This document shows, piece by piece, positions 1 through 6,284 of a stretch of 11,305 bases of DNA (position 1 is the first letter of the stretch; every line of letters begins with the position of its first letter). The notes beneath the pieces were generated by a model. The model had not been told where the DNA came from. It worked only from the letters and a program-made list of their open reading frames with translations, and searched no databases. Source of the stretch: an uncultured Bacilli bacterium (lineage in GTDB: Bacteria > Bacillota_I > Bacilli_A > RF39 > UBA660); the NCBI GenBank assembly GCA_947624095.1, contig CANQIR010000025.1, positions 1 to 11,305 of the forward strand. Reading direction: 5' to 3'. The position numbers and the translations under genes were made by a program.

Positions 1-1
1 T

Positions 2-1144
2 TCTACTTGCCCTAGTGGATATGATCCTACTACTGATGGTAGATGTCGTAAATTAGTTGGTACGGCACAAGGTAGTGAAGCTACTTGCCCTAGTGGATAT
101 GATCCTACTACTGATGGTAGATGTCGTAAATTAGTTGGTACTCCAAAAACTACTGCTTCTAGTAAGAAATGTCCTAGTGGTTATGATCCAAATGGTTCTA
201 ATTGTGCTAAAAAAGTGGGTACAGCTAGTCAAAGTTATGGAAGTTGGAAATATAAATCTTCAACAACTACTACTTCGCAATTAAGTCAATATGAAACAGC
301 TACAGAAAAACGTGTTCAAACTGCTAAAGATTATAAGAAAACTTGTAGTACATGTTATACATATGCTTGGTACTATACTTATACTACTTATACAAGAAGT
401 GTAAGTTATACTTGTAGTACTGGTGATGAAGTAAATGGTTCTTGTTATTTATATAGTGATTATACGATAACTCCTGGTTCTACTACTTGTGCTAGTGGTA
501 CTCAAGAAGGTAATGGATGTTATGAATATACAAACAAAGTTGGTGGCAGTGGATTAACTTGTGCTTATGGTACACGTGAAGGAAATTACTGTTATGAATA
601 TAAGAATAAAGTAACTAATCCTGGTTCTACTACTGTTGTTTGTCCTACTGGATATACACCAAACAATGCTGATGGTAAATGTTATAAATATACTGATAAG
701 ATTTACTCAGGTGGAAGTGCCTATATTCAATGTCCTAGTGGATATGAAGATGATGGTACTGGTATATGTTTCCAAAAAGTTCTAGCTAATGTTGATACTA
801 AATATGATTATATTTGTCCTAGTGGATATGATAAAACTGGTGAAGGTGTTAATACTATTTGTTATAAAGTAACTAGTCCTGATGTAACTTATGTATGTAA
901 AGATAAAGATGCTACTTTAAAAGGTACTAAGTGTGTTAAGACTGTTAAAGGTGAAGAGTTAGGATATGTATGTCCTACTGGATATAATATTAGAGATGGC
1001 AAATACTGTGTTAAGACTGAACGTAAATATATTGATGCAACTGCTAAGGAAAATACTGTTACTTCATATAAATATAAATGGAGTAGAAGTACTACTTTAG
1101 AGGGTTGGGAAGCAACTGGTAAAACTAGACAAGTTAATGCTTAA
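2..1144 (+). CDS. Cysteine-pair repeat protein, probable surface/secreted (5' truncated)
   Basis: The reading frame is open from base 2, so this is the last 380 residues of a longer protein whose start lies outside the window. It is built from about eleven modules, each with two cysteines 9 to 15 residues apart. The first cysteine is usually followed by PSGY or PTGY and the second by a basic or aromatic residue, as in CPSGYDPTTDGRC, CPTGYTPNNADGKC and CASGTQEGNGC. Modules are joined by Ser/Thr/Tyr-rich linkers, and the piece between 350 and 410 is very Tyr-rich. Paired cysteines suggest disulfides and therefore export, but no signal peptide is visible (N-terminus missing). The C-terminus ends in RQVNA with no LPXTG motif or membrane anchor. 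Ser is mostly AGT or TCT and Thr mostly ACT or ACA. I do not recognise a named family; adhesion or envelope function is inference only. The gene is followed by its own terminator and converges with pheT. Confidence 0.8.
   Translation, partial: STCPSGYDPTTDGRCRKLVGTAQGSEATCPSGYDPTTDGRCRKLVGTPKTTASSKKCPSGYDPNGSNCAKKVGTASQSYGSWKYKSSTTTTSQLSQYETATEKRVQTAKDYKKTCSTCYTYAWYYTYTTYTRSVSYTCSTGDEVNGSCYLYSDYTITPGSTTCASGTQEGNGCYEYTNKVGGSGLTCAYGTREGNYCYEYKNKVTNPGSTTVVCPTGYTPNNADGKCYKYTDKIYSGGSAYIQCPSGYEDDGTGICFQKVLANVDTKYDYICPSGYDKTGEGVNTICYKVTSPDVTYVCKDKDATLKGTKCVKTVKGEELGYVCPTGYNIRDGKYCVKTERKYIDATAKENTVTSYKYKWSRSTTLEGWEATGKTRQVNA
3..141 (+). repeat. Two identical 61-bp tandem copies, 78-bp period, inside the CDS
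   Basis: Bases 3-63 and 81-141 are identical over 61 bp, starting ctacttgccc and ending ttagttggtac, and separated by 17 different bases. The 78-bp period is 26 codons, so the frame is kept and each copy encodes one cysteine-pair module. Other modules of the gene (from about 170, 731 and 816) share only shorter stretches such as tgtcctagtgg. The perfect copy therefore suggests a recent duplication or ongoing homogenisation, and the array probably continues to the left of the window. Confidence 0.9.
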
Positions 1145-1160
1145 TTAATTACCTATTAAA

Positions 1161-1188
1161 AGATCTCACATTAAAGTGAGATTTTTTT
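1161..1188 (+). terminator. Intrinsic terminator of the cysteine-repeat gene
   Basis: A 7-bp stem, atctcac at 1163-1169 with gtgagat at 1176-1182, closes a 6-base loop and runs into seven T residues (1182-1188). It lies 18 bases past the TAA stop at 1142-1144 and reads in the plus direction. Confidence 0.88.
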
Positions 1189-1205
1189 ATGATTGAAAAA
1201 CAGTT

Positions 1206-1236
1206 TATAAAAACTCGTATGAGTGATACGAGTTTA
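1206..1236 (-). terminator. Intrinsic terminator of pheST
   Basis: A perfect 10-bp stem, aaactcgtat at 1211-1220 and its complement at 1226-1235, has a 5-base loop. On the minus strand it is followed by a short T run (GTTTTTAT). The outer pairs use the last two bases of the pheT TAA stop (1234-1236). It faces the plus-strand terminator at 1161-1188, separating the convergent genes. Confidence 0.78.
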
Positions 1237-3600
1237 ACTTCTTAGTTTAGAGTTAGTTTTAGATTCTACTTCTTGAATAACTTTATTAAATACATTCATT
1301 ACTTCTTCATCAGATAATGTACGACTTGGGTCTTTGAATACTAGTTTATAGGCTATAGATTTTTTACCTTCTTCGATGTTTTCGTAGATATCAAATACTT
1401 CTACACTATCTAATAGACGACCTGCGGATTTTTTGATTTGTTCTTTAATAATATTACTTTCTGTAGCATTATCAGTAACAAAAGCAACGTCTTTAACAAT
1501 TTCAGGATATTTAGAGGCTTCTTTAAATTTTAATGGTTTAACTTGTTTGTTATATAGTTTAGTCATTGATAATTCAGCAACATAGATTTCATCTTTCTTT
1601 AAGCTTGGATGAACTCTACCTAAGATACCTACTTCTTCCCGGTCAATTAATATTTTAGCACTAATACCTGGATGAAGATCAGCAACTTCAGCTTTAATAA
1701 AATTATAACGATTTTTAAAACCTAGATAGTTTAATAAGTTTTCAATAATACCTTTTAAAACATAGAAGTCACATTTTATAGTTGTCTTTTGCCAGTCATT
1801 TATAACGTAGTTGCCTTTCATAAGAATAGCTATTTTAGATTCTTCTGTGTAATTTATATCATAAGTTTTACTTATTTCATATAGTAAAATATCTTTAATA
1901 TTACGAGCTTTATTATATTCATAAACATTCATTAAAGATGGGAGAATTGTTGTACGAATAATAGATTTATCAAGACTCATTGGATTTGGTAATGTAATTG
2001 GTTGTTTATCTTCATATTTAAATGTTTTAGCCATTTCGGGACTAGTTAATGTATATGTTTTAGTTTCATTTAATCCTAGAGTTCTTAGACGTTTAGATAT
2101 TTCCTTACGGATTTTAACATCACCTACATAAATACCTTTTCTAGTAGTTACTTTAGGAAGGGTAGATACTAAATTATGATAACCATATAAACGGCCTATT
2201 TCTTCAGCTATATCGTTAACATTTGGATCGATATCTAATTTTCGACGAGGAATAGTTACTTTAAATAGATTATTTTGGTTAGTATAAGTAAAGTCTAGAC
2301 GTTTCAATTCAGTTTCGACATCTTGATTAGTTAAAGTAATACCTAATAATTTATTTATTTCTTCAGTTTGGAATTCAACTATTTTTTCAGTTTTATCTAC
2401 TCTATCGTGAACTATCATTCCACTAAGAATAGTGGCATCTGCATATTTTTCTAGTAAGTGACATGCTCTATTGATTGCAGCAAGAGTATACTCATAATTT
2501 AGACCTTTGCCATAACGGATAGAAGCCTCACTACGTAAGTCAAGACTGGAAGCAGTATAACGAATACTGACGGCATCAAAGATAGCACTTTCGATTAGGA
2601 TGTCTTTAGTATTATTATCAACATCGGTATTTTCTCCGCCCATAACACCAGCGATACATACTGGTTTAGTACCATCGGTAATAACAATATCACTGGATTT
2701 TAGGATTCTTTTTTGACCATCTAAAGTAATTATTTCTTCATTTTCTTTAGCATCTCTAACTAGAATTTGATTACCTAGTTTGTTTTTATCAAAGAAATGT
2801 AGGGGTTGACCAAATTCTAACATAACATAATTAGAGATATCAACAACATTATTAATTGGACGCATTCCGGCAGAAATTAAACGTTTTTTAATGAATTCTG
2901 GAGATTCGCCTATTTTGACATTTTTAACCATTTTAGCTAAATAGTAAGGACATTTGGGTGTTTCAACTTTTAGTTTCATATAGTCATTAACATTTTCTTT
3001 AGCTTCTTGATAAGTTGTTTCAGGGAGAGTTACTGGTTTATTTAAAATAGCACCTATTTCATAAGCAAAGCCAATATGGTAGTAGCAGTCATTATTACGG
3101 TGTTTATGAACGTCTAATTCATAAATAGTATCATCTGTACCTAAAGCAATGTTTGCGTCTGTACCGGGCTTTAAATCGGTATTTAAAATGGTAATACCTT
3201 TAGCATATGTTTCTTCATTCTTTTCTTCTAAGCCTAGCTCGAATAGAGCGCATATCATACCATTTGATTCTTCACCACGTATTTGACCAGCACTTATTAT
3301 ATTATCACCAGGTAAGATACAGCCAGGTAAAGCAACAATAACTTTAATACCTTTTTGGACATTAGGAGCACCACAGACAATTTGCGTAGTTTTAGTACCA
3401 ATATCTACTTGGCAAATATGTAAGTGATCACTATTAGGATGATCTTTACATTCAAGGACTTCACCAATAACTAAATTATCAATATGACAATTAGTTACTT
3501 TTTCGACATTGATACCGGCTTTAGTTATTTTAACCGCTAATTCTTTTAAATCTTCTTTTTCAATATCGATATAATCTTTTACCCAATTTAAACTAATCAT
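1234..3600 (-). CDS. pheT: Phenylalanine--tRNA ligase beta subunit
   Basis: This is the beta chain of the cytosolic alpha2beta2 phenylalanyl-tRNA synthetase, which with PheS attaches Phe to tRNA-Phe using ATP. At 788 aa it is close to the usual ~800. Domains in order: an N-terminal EMAP/Trbp111-type tRNA-binding fold at about 42-150 (HPNSDHLHICQVD, then RGEESNGMICA and ELGL); B3/B4 editing-type domain about 215-385; B5 about 408-475 ending EEIGRLYGY; a catalytic-like core about 490-690; and a C-terminal FDX-ACB anticodon-binding domain about 695-788 (KYPEIVKDVAF, then FKDPSRTLSDEEV). The ATG at 3598-3600 shares its A with the pheS stop (TAATG) and has GGGAGA just upstream, so the two are translationally coupled. 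One oddity is ELDVHKHRNNDC near residues 161-172, where most PheT proteins have ELD.TPNR.D. Confidence 0.97.
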   Translation of the reverse strand: MISLNWVKDYIDIEKEDLKELAVKITKAGINVEKVTNCHIDNLVIGEVLECKDHPNSDHLHICQVDIGTKTTQIVCGAPNVQKGIKVIVALPGCILPGDNIISAGQIRGEESNGMICALFELGLEEKNEETYAKGITILNTDLKPGTDANIALGTDDTIYELDVHKHRNNDCYYHIGFAYEIGAILNKPVTLPETTYQEAKENVNDYMKLKVETPKCPYYLAKMVKNVKIGESPEFIKKRLISAGMRPINNVVDISNYVMLEFGQPLHFFDKNKLGNQILVRDAKENEEIITLDGQKRILKSSDIVITDGTKPVCIAGVMGGENTDVDNNTKDILIESAIFDAVSIRYTASSLDLRSEASIRYGKGLNYEYTLAAINRACHLLEKYADATILSGMIVHDRVDKTEKIVEFQTEEINKLLGITLTNQDVETELKRLDFTYTNQNNLFKVTIPRRKLDIDPNVNDIAEEIGRLYGYHNLVSTLPKVTTRKGIYVGDVKIRKEISKRLRTLGLNETKTYTLTSPEMAKTFKYEDKQPITLPNPMSLDKSIIRTTILPSLMNVYEYNKARNIKDILLYEISKTYDINYTEESKIAILMKGNYVINDWQKTTIKCDFYVLKGIIENLLNYLGFKNRYNFIKAEVADLHPGISAKILIDREEVGILGRVHPSLKKDEIYVAELSMTKLYNKQVKPLKFKEASKYPEIVKDVAFVTDNATESNIIKEQIKKSAGRLLDSVEVFDIYENIEEGKKSIAYKLVFKDPSRTLSDEEVMNVFNKVIQEVESKTNSKLRS

Positions 3601-4646
3601 TATTCTCCCACCTTTCTATCAAAATTAACTGATTCACGTAAATCGGTTTGGTAGAATGTACGAATATCATTAATACCATATTTAAGCATTGCTAAGCGTT
3701 CAGCACCAAAACCGAAAGCAAAGCCTGACCAAATACTAGGGTCATAGCCGCAATTTCTTAAGACATTGGGATGAACCATTCCAGCACCACTTACAGTTAT
3801 CCAGCCAGTATTTTTACATAGTGAGCAGCCTTTACCTTTACAAACAAAACATGAGATATCGGTTTCTACTGATGGTTCAGTAAATTGGTAATAACTTGGA
3901 CGGAATCTGGTTTCACAATTTTCGCCAAATAATTCTTTGGCAATAGTATCGAAGGTTCCTTTTAAATCTGATAGACTGATATTTTTATCAACTAATAAAC
4001 CTTCGATTTGCATAAATTGGTGAGAATGAGTAGCATCATCGGCATCTCTTCGATAAGTCTTTCCTGGGCAGATCATTCTAACTGGCGTATTACCACCGGC
4101 TTTTAGCATTGTTCTTATTTGAACAGGTGAAGTTTGGCTACGTAGTAAGATATTTTCATCTTCAATATAGAATGTGTCTTGAGCATCTCTAGCAGGGTGA
4201 CCTTTAGGTATATTAAGCATTTCAAAATTATAATGGTCTTCTTCAACTTCCGGTCCATCAACTACATCGTAACCCATAGACATAAATACTTGTTCTATTT
4301 CTTCAATAATATATTCGAGAATGTTGGGTGAACCGGTTGGTATTTTTGTAGCTGGCAAGGTCACATCAATTTGTTCACTAACTAATTTACGATTTAATTC
4401 TGCGGTTTCAAAAGCATTTATTTTAGTATCTATGCTAGTGGTAATTGATTGTTTTAAATCGTTTAAAATTTTCCCAAATTCTTTTCTTTCTTCGGGACTT
4501 AATTCTTTCATATGGCTGGTTAATTCATTAACTGGGCCTTTTTTACCTAAGTAATAAACTTTTAATTCGTTAGCTTCTTTTAAGTCTTTAACTGTTTGTA
4601 ACTTAGATTCTACTTCTTTAATTAAAGATTCGGCTTTTTCTTTCAT
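3600..4646 (-). CDS. pheS: Phenylalanine--tRNA ligase alpha subunit
   Basis: This is the catalytic chain of phenylalanyl-tRNA synthetase, a class II aminoacyl-tRNA synthetase: Phe + ATP + tRNA-Phe gives Phe-tRNA. At 348 aa it has the family length. An N-terminal coiled coil (about 1-90) binds tRNA. The catalytic core shows [20 protein letters not shown] with HPARD (about 131-154), motif 2 around [20 protein letters not shown] (198-216) and motif 3 [17 protein letters not shown] (308-324). Four cysteines (266, 269, 274, 277) form the CxxC-x4-CxxC insertion often seen in Bacillota PheS. The start is the ATG at 4644-4646 with GGAGGA six bases upstream. A GTG 20 codons earlier, at 4706, would read through the T-box leader and is rejected. 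pheS is first in a two-gene operon with pheT, overlapping it by one base, under T-box control. Confidence 0.97.
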   Translation of the reverse strand: MKEKAESLIKEVESKLQTVKDLKEANELKVYYLGKKGPVNELTSHMKELSPEERKEFGKILNDLKQSITTSIDTKINAFETAELNRKLVSEQIDVTLPATKIPTGSPNILEYIIEEIEQVFMSMGYDVVDGPEVEEDHYNFEMLNIPKGHPARDAQDTFYIEDENILLRSQTSPVQIRTMLKAGGNTPVRMICPGKTYRRDADDATHSHQFMQIEGLLVDKNISLSDLKGTFDTIAKELFGENCETRFRPSYYQFTEPSVETDISCFVCKGKGCSLCKNTGWITVSGAGMVHPNVLRNCGYDPSIWSGFAFGFGAERLAMLKYGINDIRTFYQTDLRESVNFDRKVGE

Positions 4647-4661
4647 ATTATTTCCTCCATT

Positions 4662-4719
4662 AAAAAAAAATCTAAAATATGGGACGACTTTAAGCCGCGG
4701 TACCACCCAAATTCTAGAT
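4662..4719 (-). terminator. Terminator-like hairpin of the pheST leader containing the T-box core
   Basis: On the minus strand ATCTAGAATTTGGG (4719-4706) pairs with CCCATATTTTAGAT (4683-4670), 14 positions with one G-U pair and one T-T mismatch. It is followed at once by a run of T (4670-4662). The 22-base interior holds the T-box bulge TGGTACC and the GCG/CGT antiterminator helix. No separate GGGACG strand lies downstream to make the usual competing terminator. The T run ends only three bases before the pheS ribosome binding site (4658-4653). Confidence 0.6.
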
Positions 4720-4876
4720 ATTCTAGCACTTATAAGATTATAACGGATCTAAAACGAGTAAAACTCCAACGGTGAAATTCATTAAATTATTTAACTTTTA
4801 AATACTCTCAGCTAATAGTATTTAATCTCTTTTAAGTGTTTAATTTAACTACTTGGACGTTATCAACGTTTGACTA
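4670..4876 (-). promoter_or_regulatory. T-box leader RNA, Phe-specific, of pheST
   Basis: On the minus strand the leader contains the T-box core GGGTGGTACCGCG (4708-4696) and its partner CGTCCC (4686-4681), the hallmark of tRNA-sensing T-box riboswitches. The acceptor-binding TGGT would pair with an ACCA tRNA end, fitting the A discriminator of tRNA-Phe. Stem I can be traced. Its base is TCCAA (4857-4853) with TTGGA (4769-4765), followed by AGTA (4853-4850) and, opposite it, GAA (4780-4778), the usual specifier-loop pieces. The specifier is TTC (4776-4774), a Phe codon, followed by A. The distal helices are TTAAATT/AATTTAA (4848-4842/4788-4782) and TTAAATACT/AGTATTTAA (4825-4817/4806-4798). 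Uncharged tRNA-Phe should raise pheST expression. Transcript start is inferred from the -10 element. Confidence 0.95.
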
Positions 4877-4882
4877 ACTCAT

Positions 4883-4891
4883 ATTTTAACA
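4883..4891 (-). promoter_or_regulatory. Putative extended -10 promoter of pheST leader
   Basis: On the minus strand TGTTAAAAT gives an extended -10 (TGn plus TAAAAT, 4888-4883). A transcript would begin about 7 bases on, near 4876, just ahead of stem I. No good -35 is seen; the -35 position falls in the terminator of the upstream rubrerythrin gene. Confidence 0.55.
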
Positions 4892-4897
4892 CATCAT

Positions 4898-4930
4898 ATA
4901 AAAAAATAAAAGGATAAAAGTCCTTTTATT
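4898..4930 (-). terminator. Intrinsic terminator of rubrerythrin gene
   Basis: A 9- to 10-bp stem, ataaaagga at 4906-4914 with tccttttat at 4921-4929, has a 6-base loop. On the minus strand it is followed by seven T (4906-4900). Its outer pairs use bases of the TAA stop (4931-4929). Confidence 0.85.
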
Positions 4931-5468
4931 AGTAGTTTTCAGCTTTTAGTTCCATGAATGATTCTGGATGTTTACAAACTGGGCAAACTTTTAAGGCATC
5001 TTGGCCAACATATACGTGACCACAGTTGCGACAAATCCATACTTTTTCTTCACCTTTGTGGAAAACTAGGTTGTTTTCCACATTGCCAAGTAAAGTCATA
5101 TATCTTTCTTCGTGATTTTTTTCAATAGCTGCTACACTTTCAAAAAGATAAGCTATTTGATCAAAGCCTTCTTCTCTAGCCGTCTCAGCAAATTCTTTAT
5201 ACATTTCAGTCCATTCGTATTTTTCACCAGCAGCTGCATCTTTTAAATTTTCTGCTGTTGATGGAATAGCACCTCCGTGTAATTCTTTAAACCACATTTT
5301 AGCATGTTCTTTTTCATTATTAGCTGTTTCTTCGAAAATCGCTGCAATTTGTTCATAACCATCTTTTCTAGCTTGTGATGCATAGTATGTGTATTTGTTT
5401 CTTGCTTGAGATTCACCAGCAAAAGCAGCCATTAAGTTAGCTTCTGTTTTACTTCCTTTTAATTCCAT
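4929..5468 (-). CDS. rbr: Rubrerythrin
   Basis: Cytosolic non-haem di-iron protein that reduces hydrogen peroxide to water with electrons from rubredoxin or NADH-linked partners; typical of anaerobes. The 179-aa chain has the N-terminal four-helix ferritin-like domain. Likely diiron ligands are E19, E52 and H55 (in EKEHAKMW), E92 and E95 (in EFAE), and E116 and H119 (in IEKNHEERY). A C-terminal rubredoxin-like iron site follows, with C146/C149 (CRNCG) and C162/C165 (CPVC). The start chosen is the ATG at 5466-5468, eight bases after AGGAGG. An ATG two codons upstream (5474) is only two bases from the AGGAGG and less likely. The gene is a single transcription unit with its own promoter and terminator. 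A separate oxygen- or peroxide-responsive operator was not recognised. Confidence 0.95.
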   Translation of the reverse strand: MELKGSKTEANLMAAFAGESQARNKYTYYASQARKDGYEQIAAIFEETANNEKEHAKMWFKELHGGAIPSTAENLKDAAAGEKYEWTEMYKEFAETAREEGFDQIAYLFESVAAIEKNHEERYMTLLGNVENNLVFHKGEEKVWICRNCGHVYVGQDALKVCPVCKHPESFMELKAENY

Positions 5469-5489
5469 TTTCATTACCTCCTAAATATA

Positions 5490-5518
5490 ATTATACAATT
5501 TAAATAATATTTCTTCAA
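5490..5518 (-). promoter_or_regulatory. Promoter of rubrerythrin gene
   Basis: On the minus strand TTGAAG (5518-5513), a 17-base spacer and a perfect TATAAT (5495-5490). A start near 5483 would put the AGGAGG (5482-5477) at the very 5' end of the message, giving a leader of only about 15 bases. The -35 touches the tail of the upstream terminator. Confidence 0.8.
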
Positions 5519-5543
5519 TTAAAAAGAGCATTATTACTCTTTT
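5518..5543 (-). terminator. Intrinsic terminator of the four-helix membrane protein gene
   Basis: Minus-strand AAAAGAG (5543-5537) pairs with CTCTTTT (5528-5522) around an 8-base loop and is followed by T and AATT. The 5' arm lies in the last codons and the TAA stop (5536-5534) is in the loop. Confidence 0.75.
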
Positions 5544-5971
5544 GATTGATTATTTTTATTAATGATTTTAGCTAATTTGCTATCATCAACGAAGGCATAT
5601 ACGTATTCACCTATAAGTCCTATAACTACAAGATAGAAACCGATACTAAATACAACACCGTAATCCATTGAGCCAATAATTATTAATAGCAATGTAACAG
5701 TAATAATAATTGTGGGAATAAGAATTTTCTTCTTTTTATTTTTGGCAATTATAATTATCATTATTACTTCAAGGATTAAAGCAATGACACCTAGAATTGT
5801 ATTTTCTTCAGTTATAAGAGTTTGACCATCATCTTGAAATGGTAAGAAGTTGCCTAACATTAATAGGAAAACACAGAAGTAAGCAATGCTACTGATTGGT
5901 TTATTTTTAACAAACTCAACTACATTATGCCATAATTTTAGGGCTTTTTCTTTAATTTCGTTAGTGTTCAT
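5534..5971 (-). CDS. Small integral membrane protein, four predicted helices, unknown function
   Basis: I do not recognise this 145-aa protein. Hydrophobic segments at about 26-45, 58-76, 83-100 and 106-128 suggest four membrane helices, with a charged N-terminal stretch (1-24) and a Lys-rich loop (77-82, KNKKKK) between helices 2 and 3. By the positive-inside rule that loop is cytoplasmic, so both ends would also be cytoplasmic. Helices 2 and 3 are extremely Ile-rich (for example VIMIIIIA). There is no signal peptidase site, catalytic motif or metal-binding cluster. The start is supported by GAGGAGGG six bases upstream. It has its own promoter and terminator, so it is a stand-alone gene between the DUF1292-like gene and rubrerythrin. 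A shared stress or envelope role with its neighbours would be a guess. Confidence 0.85.
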   Translation of the reverse strand: MNTNEIKEKALKLWHNVVEFVKNKPISSIAYFCVFLLMLGNFLPFQDDGQTLITEENTILGVIALILEVIMIIIIAKNKKKKILIPTIIITVTLLLIIIGSMDYGVVFSIGFYLVVIGLIGEYVYAFVDDSKLAKIINKNNQSKE

Positions 5972-6003
5972 TTATTACCCTCCTCTCTGTTTATCTATAG
6001 TAA

Positions 6004-6012
6004 ATTATAGCA
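6004..6012 (-). promoter_or_regulatory. Extended -10 promoter of the membrane protein gene
   Basis: On the minus strand TGCTATAAT is a perfect TATAAT (6009-6004) with an upstream TGn. The -35 zone is only a T-rich run, which is the tail of the upstream terminator. The predicted transcript has a leader of about 25 bases. Confidence 0.65.
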
Positions 6013-6023
6013 CAAAACTAAAT

Positions 6024-6052
6024 AAAAAAAACACAATTTACATTTGTGCTTT
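6024..6052 (-). terminator. Intrinsic terminator of the coiled-coil/DUF1292-like operon
   Basis: Minus-strand AAAGCACAA (6052-6044) pairs with TTGTGTTTT (6036-6028), nine pairs including one G-U, around a 7-base loop. It runs into eight T (6031-6024). The TAA stop (6040-6038) of the 81-aa gene lies in the loop. Confidence 0.85.
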
Positions 6053-6283
6053 TAAAATTCTTGTTAAAATAACAATTAATTCAGGATCAGTTACTTTATC
6101 AACATAAACATCTTGACCATCAATTATTTCTTCTATAATAGCTACATTATTAGGAATAACATCTTTATTTTTATCTACTCCCATAACTAGGAAATATTTG
6201 ATGCCACCATACATTGTTTCATTTAAAATAACATATTGTTCGTCATTTTCTAGACTAATAATTGTATTGATTTTAAGTCCCAT
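6038..6283 (-). CDS. Small DUF1292-like protein (tentative)
   Basis: An 81-aa soluble protein of unknown function. The pattern of alternating hydrophobic residues, ENDEQYVILNETMYGG followed by KYFLVMGVD, then VAIIEEIIDGQ and a closing VTDPELIVIL, resembles the small beta-rich DUF1292/YrzB-type proteins of Bacillota. This is a resemblance by eye, not a confirmed hit. It lacks cysteine and any membrane segment. The ATG (6283-6281) follows the TAA of the large coiled-coil gene after a single base. Its GGAAAGG-type ribosome binding site lies inside that gene's last codons, so the two are translationally coupled and probably act together or are made in fixed proportion. Confidence 0.8.
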   Translation of the reverse strand: MGLKINTIISLENDEQYVILNETMYGGIKYFLVMGVDKNKDVIPNNVAIIEEIIDGQDVYVDKVTDPELIVILTRILKAQM

Positions 6284-6284
6284 A

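Noticed and set aside
3..141. CRISPR-like array
   Set aside because: The two copies are in frame, encode protein modules, are 61 bp long with a 17-bp gap, and other copies in the gene are degenerate.
215..1144. A GTG at 215 as the start of the cysteine-repeat gene
   Set aside because: The frame is open to base 2 and encodes the same cysteine modules upstream; the GTG is a Val inside a repeat with no ribosome binding site.
4321..4554. Plus-strand open frame inside pheS, and similar ones at 5886-6107, 8353-8544, 9084-9281, 9799-9981 and 9962-10216
   Set aside because: They lie opposite well-supported conserved or long genes, lack good ribosome binding sites, and have shadow-like composition.
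4647..4706. A 20-residue N-terminal extension of PheS from a GTG at 4706
   Set aside because: It would translate the T-box core and terminator hairpin. The ATG at 4646 has a well-placed GGAGGA and starts the normal family N-terminus.
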